Shown in pieces: positions 19,901-28,520 of a stretch of DNA of 64,000 nt; position 1 is the first letter of the stretch; each line of letters opens with the position of its first letter. Source of the stretch: JAFDVL01 sp031409955 (lineage in GTDB: Bacteria > Acidobacteriota > Blastocatellia > RBC074); assembly GCA_031409955.1 (NCBI GenBank), contig JANNYF010000274.1:21246-85245 (forward strand). Direction: 5' to 3'. The notes beneath the pieces were generated by a model. The model was not told the DNA's origin. It saw only the letters and a program-made list of their open reading frames with translations, and searched no databases. Both the position numbers and the translations under genes were made by a program.

Positions 19901-20758
19901 ATGTTTCCTGAACTCTTCAAAATCCCCGGCCTAGATTTCACCGTCAACACCTATGGAGCTTTGTTAGCCTTGGCTTTTTTGGCGGGGCTATTTGTAATGG
20001 CGCGGCAAGCGACGGCGGACAATTTAGATAAAAATCGCGTCTATGATTTGGGCTTGTGGGTGCTGGTCGCTTCATTGATTGGCTCGAAGCTGTTGATGAT
20101 CGTGACGGATTGGGAAGAGTATCAAGGCAATTGGCGAGCGTTTTTATCGCTCGATTTTTTGCGGTCAGGCGGTGTGTTTTATGGTGGCTTTATTGGAGCA
20201 GTGATTGCATCAGTAATCATGATGCGAATCTACAAATTACCGTGGTGGCGGACTGCTGATGCGTTTGCGCCGGGCATTGCGATTGGGCAAGCGATTGGCC
20301 GACTCGGTTGTTTCAGCGCCGGTTGTTGTTGGGGTAAACCAACGACTGCATTTTGTGGGGTGCATTTTAGCGACAAAGGCCACGAGACCACCAACGTGCC
20401 GACAATCGTGGGGCATTTGCCCGCCGCGATTCAGCAGCAGTGGTCAGAAAAGCTGGGCGGTTTGACAGCTCCAATTCATTTGCATCCGGTGCAACTGTAC
20501 GAAGTCGGAGCCAGCTTGGTGATTTTTGTGATCCTGCTGGTGCTGGCACGCAAGCGTAAATTTCACGGGCAAATTGTTTTGGCGTATGCACTGCTGTACG
20601 CCGTGGCTCGCTTTACGATTGAGTTCTGGCGCGACGATCCGCGCGGCTCATTGCTGGGGGTTTCAACCTCGCAGTTTATTGCCTTGCTAATTTTTGCGGG
20701 TGGCATCGCAGCGTTTATTTATCGGTATCGCGCTCCCAGGAACTCATCTCAAGTCTGA
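19901..20758 (+). CDS. lgt: Phosphatidylglycerol-prolipoprotein diacylglyceryl transferase
   Basis: Adds diacylglycerol to the lipobox cysteine, the step before LspA. The 285-residue membrane protein has GGVFYGGFIGAVIA, the core motif AIGQAIGRLGCFSAGCCWG (with the conserved Arg/Gly, though Asn is replaced by Cys at the position after GRLG), HPVQLYE and ARFTIEFWRDD. About seven hydrophobic helices are visible. The final codons and stop lie in a heptamer-like array (20747-20780) that leads into the next gene. Confidence 0.95.
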   Translation: MFPELFKIPGLDFTVNTYGALLALAFLAGLFVMARQATADNLDKNRVYDLGLWVLVASLIGSKLLMIVTDWEEYQGNWRAFLSLDFLRSGGVFYGGFIGAVIASVIMMRIYKLPWWRTADAFAPGIAIGQAIGRLGCFSAGCCWGKPTTAFCGVHFSDKGHETTNVPTIVGHLPAAIQQQWSEKLGGLTAPIHLHPVQLYEVGASLVIFVILLVLARKRKFHGQIVLAYALLYAVARFTIEFWRDDPRGSLLGVSTSQFIALLIFAGGIAAFIYRYRAPRNSSQV

Positions 20759-20780
20759 AATCTCAGATTGCAAATTCATC
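20747..20780 (+). repeat. Heptamer-like array abutting a start codon
   Basis: TCTCAAG, TCTGAAA, TCTCAGA, TTGCAAA and TTCATC follow in 7-bp phase and end at the ATG at 20781. The unit identity is weak, but the phase matches other arrays in this window. It supplies the last codons of lgt. Confidence 0.55.
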
Positions 20781-22865
20781 ATGCGTCTCGCCTATTTCAC
20801 ACCACTTCCACCCAGTAAATCCGGCATCGCTGATTACAATGCGGAGTTGTTGCCGTACCTGGCAGAATCGGCAGAGATTACTGTGTTCGTCGAACACGAA
20901 CGCGAACTGCGGCAAAATCGCGGACAGCATAACTACGATGTGCGGGACGTGATGCACTTTGAAGGGCTGCATTCTGAACGGCCTTTTGATCTATGCATTT
21001 ATCATCAAGGCAACAATCCGTATCACGAATTTGTCTACGACCAAGCGATCAAAACACCCGGCTTAGTCGTGCTGCATGAACATTGTCTGCATCATTTATT
21101 CGCGCTCAAAACGTTGGATCGCGGGGATCGTGTGAGCTATCGAAAGCTCATGTTTCAGGCGTATGGACGCACAGGTGCAATATTAGCCGATGGTCGCGCG
21201 CGCGGCGTCAACCCGGATTACATGCAATTTGCGATGCCGCTGAATTACCAAATTTTGGCGCGCAGTGTAGGAGTGATTGCACACAACGAATATGCGGCGG
21301 CGCATCTTGAACTGCCCGAAGATATTCCCTTCTCGAAACGATTGCCCGGCGCGCTGCCTGAACCACCGTTGGTGCAAGTGATTCCGCATCATCTTTCGCC
21401 CAAAGCGTATGAGCTGGACGATTGGGCCAAGAGCGATTGTCGGGCCGAGCTTCATTTGCCGACGGATCGTTTGATTATCGGCGCGTTCGGCTACGTGACC
21501 GAAGTCAAACACTTGCCCATTGTGCTGAAAGCCTTCAAGCAATTATTAGCTGTGATGCCCGATGCGATGTTTGTGATCGTCGGCGAAGATCATTGGAAAC
21601 ACAGCATTACGCCGCTCATCTCTGAACTGGAGATGGACGACAATGTAAAAATCACTGGCTACACAAGCGAGCGCGAATTTTTTCAATATCTAAAAGCCGT
21701 AGACATCGTCGTCAATTTGCGCTATCCGACAGCCGGAGAAACGTCCGGCACATTGATTCGCACCTTGGGCGCAGGCAAACCGCTCATCACGTCTGACTTT
21801 GGGCAATACGGCGATTTGCCCGATGAAATTTGCTTGAAGGTTCCGGTTGGCGGAGGCGAAGAACACGCGCTTTACAAACAGCTTCGGCGGCTCGCCTTTC
21901 AGCCTGCGTTGCGTGAGCGGTTGGGACGTCAGGCAGTCAATTGGGCGCGGAGAGAATGCGACATCAAACGTTGTGCGGCAAAGTATCTGGAATTTGCTGA
22001 GCAGGTGATTCAGAAGCGAACGGTAAAAACAGTGACGCTTCGTCAAAGCAAAGAAACTCCAAACATTGATTGCGATGCGGATGAAGCGCTGAACTATTTG
22101 CTGGATTGGTTTGCCGATGACGAAGGCACGCAAGGGTATATTCAAAAACATCGCCATCGCTTGATTGATACGCTCAAGCTGATTCCAAAAGGCGACGGCT
22201 CGCAGCGACTGCTGGAACTCAGCAGCTACCGCCAGATGCCGCCGCTGGTTCATCATTTTGGGAAATATGCCGAGGTGATGACGACCGCGTTCTGGCACGG
22301 CGAACCGGAACGCAAACCGCAGAGCATGCGCAATGACAAGACGGGCGAGGAGTTGAACTTTGACTTTATTCGCTTAAATGTTGAGCGCGACCGCTTTCCG
22401 TTTGCGGATGAATCGTTCGATGTAGTGTTGTGCTGCGAATTGATTGAGCATCTGGCGGAAGACCCGCTGCACATGATGATCGAACTCAATCGCATTTTGA
22501 AATGGGATGGGTTGGTGATTGTCACGACACCGAATGTCAGCAGCGCGATCAGCATTCAAGCGGCGTTGCGCGGACGCAGCCCGTATATTTTTGGACACTA
22601 CAACCGCGAGAATGAGTATTACGGTTTGAGTGATCGGCACAACCGTGAGTACACGCCCGACGATGTGCGCGTGGCGTTTGAAGCGAGTGGATTTGAAGTT
22701 GCCAACCTGTTCACGCGCGATACGTGGAATGCGCCGGGGCCAGAAGTTTTGCAATTACTCGCCAGCACCAACGTCCCGCTCGAACTGCGCGGCGACAATA
22801 TTTTCGCCGTCGGTCGCAAAGTCAGCTCGCACATCGAACGCTATCCAAAACAGCTTTACGACTAA
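20781..22865 (+). CDS. GT4 glycosyltransferase fused to SAM-dependent methyltransferase
   Basis: A 694-residue two-domain protein. The N-terminal part (about 1-410) is a GT-B family-4 glycosyltransferase: a PLPPSKSGIADYN start, a GAFGYVTEVKHLPIVLKAF acceptor/donor linker and an AGETSGTLIRTLGAGKPLI donor-site region. The C-terminal part (about 440-694) is a class-I methyltransferase with VERDRFPFADESFDVVLCCE, IEHL and RILKWDGLVIVTTPN. The ATG at 20781 gives the natural GT4 N-terminus. With the Wzt-type ATPase that follows after 9 bases, this fits synthesis and export of a surface glycan, perhaps with methyl capping, which some Wzt C-domains recognise. That link is inference. Confidence 0.83.
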   Translation: MRLAYFTPLPPSKSGIADYNAELLPYLAESAEITVFVEHERELRQNRGQHNYDVRDVMHFEGLHSERPFDLCIYHQGNNPYHEFVYDQAIKTPGLVVLHEHCLHHLFALKTLDRGDRVSYRKLMFQAYGRTGAILADGRARGVNPDYMQFAMPLNYQILARSVGVIAHNEYAAAHLELPEDIPFSKRLPGALPEPPLVQVIPHHLSPKAYELDDWAKSDCRAELHLPTDRLIIGAFGYVTEVKHLPIVLKAFKQLLAVMPDAMFVIVGEDHWKHSITPLISELEMDDNVKITGYTSEREFFQYLKAVDIVVNLRYPTAGETSGTLIRTLGAGKPLITSDFGQYGDLPDEICLKVPVGGGEEHALYKQLRRLAFQPALRERLGRQAVNWARRECDIKRCAAKYLEFAEQVIQKRTVKTVTLRQSKETPNIDCDADEALNYLLDWFADDEGTQGYIQKHRHRLIDTLKLIPKGDGSQRLLELSSYRQMPPLVHHFGKYAEVMTTAFWHGEPERKPQSMRNDKTGEELNFDFIRLNVERDRFPFADESFDVVLCCELIEHLAEDPLHMMIELNRILKWDGLVIVTTPNVSSAISIQAALRGRSPYIFGHYNRENEYYGLSDRHNREYTPDDVRVAFEASGFEVANLFTRDTWNAPGPEVLQLLASTNVPLELRGDNIFAVGRKVSSHIERYPKQLYD

Positions 22866-22874
22866 ACCTACTTC

Positions 22875-24152
22875 GTGATTTCAGTTCAAGGAATCTCCAA
22901 ACTGTACCGCAGTTATGACAGCCCCGTTGGTCGGCTCAAGGAAATTCTTTTGCGTGGTCAGCGCAAATATCACCGCGATTTTTGGGCGTTGCGCGACATC
23001 AGTTTTGAAGTACTGGCAGGTGAAACAGTCGGCGTCATCGGGCGTAATGGAGCGGGGAAAACGACGCTGCTGCAAATCATCGCGGGCGTGCTGCAACCAA
23101 CCGAAGGCGAAGTCAGTGTCGAAGGACGCGTGACCGCCTTGCTTGAACTCGGCAGCGGCTTCAATCACGAATATACGGGGCGCGAAAACATCTTGCTGTC
23201 CGGGCAGATTATGGGCTTCAGCGAAGAGGAAATGCGCGCACGCCTGGATGTTATTGTGCGATTCGCGGAACTCGAAGAGTTTGTGGATCAGCCCGTCAAA
23301 ACCTATTCCACCGGGATGATTATGCGGCTGGCATTTGCGGCGGCAATTCACGTTGACCCGGATGTGCTGATTGTGGACGAAGCGTTGTCGGTGGGCGATG
23401 TGTACTTCCAACGCAAATCGCTGGATCGGATTGAATATTTTCGCCAAGCCGGAAAAACCGTCTTGTTTGTCTCACATGATCCACGTTTGATTCAGCGGTT
23501 TTGTACCCGCGCGCTGTGGATCGAAGGCGGACGAATTGCGATGATTGGTGCAGCAAAAGAAGTCGTTACTGCATACGAAGCTTTTTGCCAGCGTTTGGAA
23601 AATGAACGACTCAGCGCCGTCTCACAAGACCTTGCCCAGCAAACGCTTGATTCTTCCAGCGATTCTATTGTTCGTGATCTCAAGTTGGTTGGCTCGCGCT
23701 GGGGAAACGGTCGAATCAAATTCACGGGCTTAGAGCTGGTGGATCAAGAGGGAGAAGCCAAGTGGGTTTTCAAGATGGGCGAAGCCCTGTCAATTCGATT
23801 GCGACTCGTGGCGGATCAGGATTATGAAGCCCCAATCTTCGCGATTGATGTTCACCGCTTCGATGGATTTTTTATTGGCAGCATCAATAATTACGACACG
23901 CATCCGACTTGCCTGCCGATTCAGCGCGGCGAAAACGTGGTTCACCTGGACATTTCCAAGCTCGACTTACCGCAAAGCAGTTATTTTCTTTCGCTTAAAG
24001 CCTATACCAAAGCTGATCCTCCGCTTTGGCCTGACCCAACAGATGTTCATAATCAAACGTATCAAGTCACGATTGTGGCCGAGAAAGCGCGACATGGCTT
24101 GCTACAATTTGAAGCAAGTTGGCGAAACCCAGTTGTTGAAGACACAAAATAG
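22875..24152 (+). CDS. Polysaccharide ABC exporter ATP-binding protein, Wzt type
   Basis: A 425-residue ATPase with Walker A GRNGAGKTT (about 56-64), the signature region TYSTGM (the YSTGM form is typical of polysaccharide/teichoic-acid exporters), Walker B VLIVDEALSVGD and a C-terminal Wzt-like carbohydrate-binding domain (about 265-425). It begins with GTG at 22875, 9 bases after the glycosyltransferase-methyltransferase fusion. No Wzm permease gene is present in the window, so the membrane partner must be encoded elsewhere. Confidence 0.9.
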   Translation: MISVQGISKLYRSYDSPVGRLKEILLRGQRKYHRDFWALRDISFEVLAGETVGVIGRNGAGKTTLLQIIAGVLQPTEGEVSVEGRVTALLELGSGFNHEYTGRENILLSGQIMGFSEEEMRARLDVIVRFAELEEFVDQPVKTYSTGMIMRLAFAAAIHVDPDVLIVDEALSVGDVYFQRKSLDRIEYFRQAGKTVLFVSHDPRLIQRFCTRALWIEGGRIAMIGAAKEVVTAYEAFCQRLENERLSAVSQDLAQQTLDSSSDSIVRDLKLVGSRWGNGRIKFTGLELVDQEGEAKWVFKMGEALSIRLRLVADQDYEAPIFAIDVHRFDGFFIGSINNYDTHPTCLPIQRGENVVHLDISKLDLPQSSYFLSLKAYTKADPPLWPDPTDVHNQTYQVTIVAEKARHGLLQFEASWRNPVVEDTK

Positions 24153-24205
24153 AACAACGACCTTAGCCAACATTCAGTCAAAGTGATCAAACCCTGTCAA
24201 ACTGC

Positions 24206-24235
24206 TTGACTCTTTTTTGAGTTCAAGCGTACATT
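24206..24235 (+). promoter_or_regulatory. Candidate promoter for the CHRD gene
   Basis: TTGACT (24206-24211), an 18-base spacer and TACATT (24230-24235) lie about 90 bases before the start of the CHRD gene. It is a by-eye match to the sigma70 consensus. Confidence 0.35.
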
Positions 24236-24323
24236 CACACTACCGGCATAGTGAACTCTACATGATCTGGTTTTTAGCCAGACTCCTAACTAAACTATAT
24301 ATTTACCCGAAAGGATGGTGTTT

Positions 24324-24866
24324 ATGTCCCTCACGAGAATATTCTCGGCAGCGGTTACGACGTTACTTTGCATCCTTGCACTGTCAGTTATAACCAAAGC
24401 AGATACAATAACCTTCACTGCGACCTTATCAGGCGCGAACGAAGTTCCGGCCAGAGCCACAACCGCGACTGGAACCGCCACATTGATTCTGGACACTGCG
24501 ACTGGCAAAGCTGTTCTCTCGGTCAGCTATAGTGGTCTCAGCGCTGGTTTGACGGGTGCCCACATTCATTGTTGTGCCTTGCCTACCGCTAATGCAGGTG
24601 TCCTTCAGGGCTTTGATTCTCAGTTAACTGCTGGATCAACATCAGGGTCACTGACTAATTGGGCCTTGCCGATTACATTTACGGCTCAGCAAATGGCTGA
24701 TCTGAAAAATGGATTGATGTATGTCAACATTCACACATCAACTTATCTGGGCGGCGAAATTCGCGGTCAACTTTATGCCGTGCCGGAGCCTGGCACGCTG
24801 TTGCTTCTAGGTGCCGGATTGCTTTCGGTAGCGAGCGCGTTGAAAAAACGACGAGGTCGAGGCTGA
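24324..24866 (+). CDS. Secreted CHRD-domain protein with PEP-CTERM anchor
   Basis: A 180-residue exported protein with a signal peptide (about 1-27, ending ...TKADT), a single CHRD domain (about 28-150, with TATLSGANEVP and GLTGAHIHCC) and a C-terminal PEP-CTERM tail: VPEPGTLLLLGAG, a hydrophobic run, then KKRRGRG. PEP-CTERM proteins are normally processed by an exosortase; none is in this window. I chose the ATG at 24324 because AAAGG ends 9 bases before it, while the ATG at 24315 touches that Shine-Dalgarno. A good terminator follows. Confidence 0.88.
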   Translation: MSLTRIFSAAVTTLLCILALSVITKADTITFTATLSGANEVPARATTATGTATLILDTATGKAVLSVSYSGLSAGLTGAHIHCCALPTANAGVLQGFDSQLTAGSTSGSLTNWALPITFTAQQMADLKNGLMYVNIHTSTYLGGEIRGQLYAVPEPGTLLLLGAGLLSVASALKKRRGRG

Positions 24867-24895
24867 TCTTTGGTGAGAAAACACGTTTTCGAGAG

Positions 24896-24926
24896 AAGGG
24901 TAGCGAAAGTCGCTGCCCTTTTTTTT
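24896..24926 (+). terminator. Intrinsic terminator after the CHRD gene
   Basis: GGGTAGCG (24898-24905) pairs with CGCTGCCC (24911-24918) around loop AAAGT, followed by a run of eight T. Confidence 0.9.
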
Positions 24927-25032
24927 CGCGCTCGCAGCAATAATTTTGTAAGGTTGTTTTCCTCAAGCATTTCCACAGGGTGTGCAAAATACGCTATCAT
25001 CCTTTCTCTAACGTAGAGCAAAGGATTAGGAC

Positions 25033-25797
25033 ATGCCCTTATTATCTATCGTCATTCCAGCCTATAACGAAGAGGAGCGACTGGGGAAATCCCTATCTGA
25101 CACGTTCGACTATCTGGCGGCACAAGATTACACCAGCGAGCTGATCGTGGTGGATGATGGCTCGCAGGATCGCACGGTCGAAATTGCCAAGGGCTTTCAA
25201 TCTCGCTCCACCGCAAAAACAAAATTGAGTGTGCTCAAAAACCCCGGCAATCGTGGCAAAGGCTATGCAGTAAGAAATGGAATGCTGCACGCAAGTGGAG
25301 AAATTCATCTTTTCTTCGACGCTGATCTGGCCACGCCGCTGGATCAAATTCCAAAAGTTATTCAGCCCATCCTCGACGGCGAATACGATGTTGTGTTTGG
25401 CTCACGCGCGTTGAGCGAAGCGGTCATCGAAGTCGAGCAGTCTATCTTCCGACAATTACGCGGGCGCGGCGGGAATCTGCTGATCCGCCTCTTAACCGGA
25501 ATGGACATCAAGGACACGCAATGCGGATTCAAGGCGTTTCGCCGTCAAGCTTCGCAAGGGGTATTTCCGTTGCAACAAGTTGATGGATTTGGATTTGATC
25601 CTGAAATTCTGTTCATTGCCAATAAGCAAGGATGGCGCTGGAAGGAAACTCCTGTCGTGTGGCGTCACATCGAAGGATCAAAAGTAACGATGTTCTCAGC
25701 GACGGTGAGTGTTTTCACGGAAGTCTTCAAGATTCGCTGGAACGATTTGACGGGCAAATACGATTCACAAAAAGTTGCCCAGACAGCAGGATTATAA
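25033..25797 (+). CDS. Family-2 glycosyltransferase (dolichyl/polyprenyl-phosphate sugar synthase-like)
   Basis: A 254-residue GT-A enzyme with SIVIPAYNEEERL, VVDDGSQDRT and the metal-binding DADLATP, then IKDTQCGFKAFRR and GFGFDPEILFIA. The pattern is that of DPM1/ALG5-type enzymes that make polyprenyl-phosphate hexose. Such a product is the donor for GT39-like membrane enzymes like the one at 10368, although the two are not adjacent. No membrane tail is present. pdxJ overlaps the stop codon by one base (TAATG). Confidence 0.88.
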   Translation: MPLLSIVIPAYNEEERLGKSLSDTFDYLAAQDYTSELIVVDDGSQDRTVEIAKGFQSRSTAKTKLSVLKNPGNRGKGYAVRNGMLHASGEIHLFFDADLATPLDQIPKVIQPILDGEYDVVFGSRALSEAVIEVEQSIFRQLRGRGGNLLIRLLTGMDIKDTQCGFKAFRRQASQGVFPLQQVDGFGFDPEILFIANKQGWRWKETPVVWRHIEGSKVTMFSATVSVFTEVFKIRWNDLTGKYDSQKVAQTAGL

Positions 25798-26543
25798 TGA
25801 AAAGACTCAACGTAAACATTGATCACATCGCTACGATTCGCCAAGCGCGGCGCACGAATGAACCGAACCCGGTTTCTGCCGCCGTGATTTGCGAACTGGC
25901 CGGAGCCGACGGCATCACAACGCATTTGCGCAGTGATCGTCGTCACATTCAGGATTATGACTTAATCGCGCTCAAGCAAGTGGTGGTCACGCACTTGAAT
26001 GTGGAAATGGCGGCGACGGATGAAATGGTCGAAATCGCCGCGCGCGTCAAGCCGGATATGGTGACACTCGTACCAGAACGCCCACAGGAAGTGACCACTG
26101 AAGGTGGGCTTGATGTAATTGCTAACCAAAAGGAAATCAAAAAAGCGGTTGACGCGCTGAGAGCCAATGGGATTTTCGTAGGCCTGTTCATTGATCCCGA
26201 CCTCAAGCAAATCAAGGCAGCAGCGAAGCTGAAGGTGTTCCAAGTAGAGCTTTGCACGGCGAGTTACGCGCATTTGTGTGAAGCTCCAGGCAGCGCTACA
26301 GTTCGGAAAACCAAAGAGATTTCGGCTGAAGTTGAGCGCATCAAAAAAGCCTCGCGCACGGCAGCTCAAGCCGGACTGCAAGTCGCTGCTGGACACGGAT
26401 TGACCTACCGTAATGTCACTTCAATTGCCCGCATCCCGGAAATCGAAGAATTCAATATCGGCCATAACATCATTGCACGAGCAGCGCTGCTTGGATTGGA
26501 TCGCGCGGTGCGAGAAATGATCGTGGCGATTCGTGATGTCTAA
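25797..26543 (+). CDS. pdxJ: Pyridoxine 5'-phosphate synthase
   Basis: Condenses 3-amino-1-hydroxyacetone phosphate with deoxyxylulose 5-phosphate in the DXP-dependent vitamin B6 pathway. The 248-residue TIM barrel has LNVNIDHIATIRQAR at the N-terminus, GADGITTHLRSDRRHI, VTLVPERPQEVTTEGGLD, FIDPD, LCTASYA, AGHGLTYRN and EFNIGHNIIARA, all conserved in PdxJ. It is translationally coupled to the glycosyltransferase in front (TAATG). Other B6-pathway genes are not in the window. Confidence 0.97.
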   Translation: MKRLNVNIDHIATIRQARRTNEPNPVSAAVICELAGADGITTHLRSDRRHIQDYDLIALKQVVVTHLNVEMAATDEMVEIAARVKPDMVTLVPERPQEVTTEGGLDVIANQKEIKKAVDALRANGIFVGLFIDPDLKQIKAAAKLKVFQVELCTASYAHLCEAPGSATVRKTKEISAEVERIKKASRTAAQAGLQVAAGHGLTYRNVTSIARIPEIEEFNIGHNIIARAALLGLDRAVREMIVAIRDV

Positions 26544-26546
26544 ACT

Positions 26547-27812
26547 GTGAAGAATTTCAAATCTGCAATTTGTTCGGCTTTGCTTCTGCTCTTCTCGTTT
26601 TGTGTCTTTGCACAAAGCGATCCATCGAAGCGCGAAAAGAAAGTGAAAGAAAAAGCTCCTCCGTTGACGTCGTACGTCATCCTGATTTCCATTGATGGTT
26701 TGCGAATCGAAGACCTGAGCAATCCCAAACTCAAGATTCCGACTTTGAAAGACCTGCGGGATCGTGGGTCATTGGCGCTGAATGTCGAAAGCATTTACCC
26801 CTCACAATCCATTCCGGCACACGCGACGATTGTCACCGGAATGCTTCCCTCCGATCACGGCATCACGGCAGATTCTCCGTTCGACGAAAAGAGCGGTAAG
26901 ACCTCCGCCGATAAATATCATCGCGCCAGCGAACTTAAAGCGGACACAATTTGGCAGGCAGCAAAGCGAGCAGGATTGAAAACGGTGGCTCTCAACTTTC
27001 CTCTGACCGAAAAGGCGGAAATTGATTTCGCCTCGCAAACCTCCATCACCAACTTGATTGAAAAAAACCACCCTCAACTTCTGCTGATCAAATTTGATGA
27101 AGTAGCAAATTCGTTGCAGCGATTTGGCAGCGGCTCAATTGAAGCATTAATCGCAATGGAAACGGTTGATGGTGCGCTTAAAACAATTCTTGACTCTGTT
27201 GAGCATGCAGGACTAATGAACGAAACCACTTTCCTGCTCGTATCAAGCCACGGCTATGCGAAAGTCGAGCAGGAATTTCGTCCCAACCTGATTCTGGCGC
27301 GAAAGGGCTTTTTGACTCTGGATGTGTCAGGAAACATTACGTCCTGGATCGCAGCGACACATTCATCCGGCGGCGCAGCAGCGATTTATTTGCAAGATCA
27401 GCACAACGAAGAAATGGTTAAAGTTCTGGAAGAAATTTTTGCAGAGATTCATAAAAAGGAAGGAAGCCCGATCTGGCGCATTATTTCCAAAAAAGACGCT
27501 GCCAAGCTCGGCGCAGACCCGCGCGCAGCATTGTTTATTGAAGCCGCTCCGGGATTCGTAATTTCCGAGCAAGTCACCAGGAAAAAAGTAACAGACAAAT
27601 TGGAGATGTCCGCCGGACGTGTCGCTTCCGGGTATTTGCCGTCCCGCTCGGAAATGCGCGGGATGTTGCTTGCGGCAGGAAAAGGGATCAAACCCAAAAC
27701 CCAGATTGAATATGCTCGACTGGTGGACATTGCACCGACCATCGCACGCTTACTTGGCTTAGAGCTAAAAGCCTCGCGCGGTCACGCCCTTTCGGGAATC
27801 CTCGTTCAATGA
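26547..27812 (+). CDS. Exported alkaline-phosphatase-superfamily (phosphodiesterase/NPP-like) protein with missing metal ligands
   Basis: A 421-residue protein starting with GTG, with a signal peptide (about 1-22), then a type-I phosphodiesterase/nucleotide-pyrophosphatase fold. D50 in SIDG and S88 in YPSQSIPAHAT (position of the usual Thr nucleophile) are present, and HG follows at 235-236. The usual Asp before that His is Ser234, the His of the PDxxGH motif is replaced (D184 then N188), and the late His near GYLPSRSEMRG is not visible. It may therefore be inactive or use a changed site. Its first codons lie in an AT-rich heptamer-like stretch. It begins 4 bases after pdxJ. Confidence 0.72.
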   Translation: MKNFKSAICSALLLLFSFCVFAQSDPSKREKKVKEKAPPLTSYVILISIDGLRIEDLSNPKLKIPTLKDLRDRGSLALNVESIYPSQSIPAHATIVTGMLPSDHGITADSPFDEKSGKTSADKYHRASELKADTIWQAAKRAGLKTVALNFPLTEKAEIDFASQTSITNLIEKNHPQLLLIKFDEVANSLQRFGSGSIEALIAMETVDGALKTILDSVEHAGLMNETTFLLVSSHGYAKVEQEFRPNLILARKGFLTLDVSGNITSWIAATHSSGGAAAIYLQDQHNEEMVKVLEEIFAEIHKKEGSPIWRIISKKDAAKLGADPRAALFIEAAPGFVISEQVTRKKVTDKLEMSAGRVASGYLPSRSEMRGMLLAAGKGIKPKTQIEYARLVDIAPTIARLLGLELKASRGHALSGILVQ

Positions 27813-27827
27813 CGAGTAGCTGACTTT

Positions 27828-28442
27828 ATGTTTTGTCATCGTTGCGGAAAATCTTTGCCAGTGGAAAGCAAGTTTTGTAATGTCTGCGGTATCGGTGTCG
27901 TAGCAGACCGACCGATTACGGCTACGACTTCACATTCTTCGGTCAGCATCCCACTATCAAATCCACAAAACCAATCGGCTCTAATCCAGCCGCAAGACAA
28001 CGAAGAAGTCATTTTTCGCATTCGACCATCTTTTTATTCGGTTGGCACAACATACATTGGTGCGGCTGTTTTTTCGCTACTCGCGATAGCCATCTTCGGA
28101 TACTTTGCCTTGTCCATCGGGATTTCGCTGGCGTTGTCGCTGGCCTCATTCATCTTCCCACTGGTTCGACACGTCCAGCGCAATCGAGTGGTTTACACTT
28201 TAACCCCAAGCAAGATCGAAATTGATTTCGGCATCCTTTCCAAAACCGTCAGAAACATTCCGTTGAGAAACGCGCAAGACGTCACAGTCAGCGCCGCGCT
28301 GTTCGAGCGAATGATCGGCATTGGAGATGTGATAATTGACAGCGCGGCGGAGGCTGGTAAGATACAGATGCGTCAAATTCCCGACCCACGCAAGCACGCG
28401 GACTTGATCCTGCAACAAGTACAACAAGTACACCGCTTGTAG
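27828..28442 (+). CDS. Zinc-ribbon and bacterial PH-domain membrane protein
   Basis: A 204-residue protein with an N-terminal zinc ribbon (CHRCGK ... CNVCG, residues 3-21) and a linker. A hydrophobic hairpin (about 75-115) follows. The C-terminal bPH2-type domain (YdbS/YdbT-like, about 118-200) has YTLTPSKIEIDFGILSK, RNIPLRNAQDVTV and IGDVIIDSA. The function of these domains is unknown; they usually face the cytoplasm at the membrane. It sits 15 bases after the phosphodiesterase-like gene and may share its transcript. Confidence 0.8.
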   Translation: MFCHRCGKSLPVESKFCNVCGIGVVADRPITATTSHSSVSIPLSNPQNQSALIQPQDNEEVIFRIRPSFYSVGTTYIGAAVFSLLAIAIFGYFALSIGISLALSLASFIFPLVRHVQRNRVVYTLTPSKIEIDFGILSKTVRNIPLRNAQDVTVSAALFERMIGIGDVIIDSAAEAGKIQMRQIPDPRKHADLILQQVQQVHRL

Positions 28443-28489
28443 TAAATTAGTTTCGCTCCTCGACCCATCGGCACATCAACAATCAATGT

Positions 28490-28495
28490 TATACT
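28490..28495 (+). promoter_or_regulatory. Candidate -10 element before the exported unknown
   Basis: TATACT lies just in front of the gene and would place a transcript start near 28502. It supports the start chosen for the gene at 28521, because the AGGAGGG at 28509-28515 would then be in the leader. No convincing -35 element was seen. Confidence 0.35.
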
Positions 28496-28520
28496 TCACT
28501 TTTTTATGAGGAGGGTTGCT

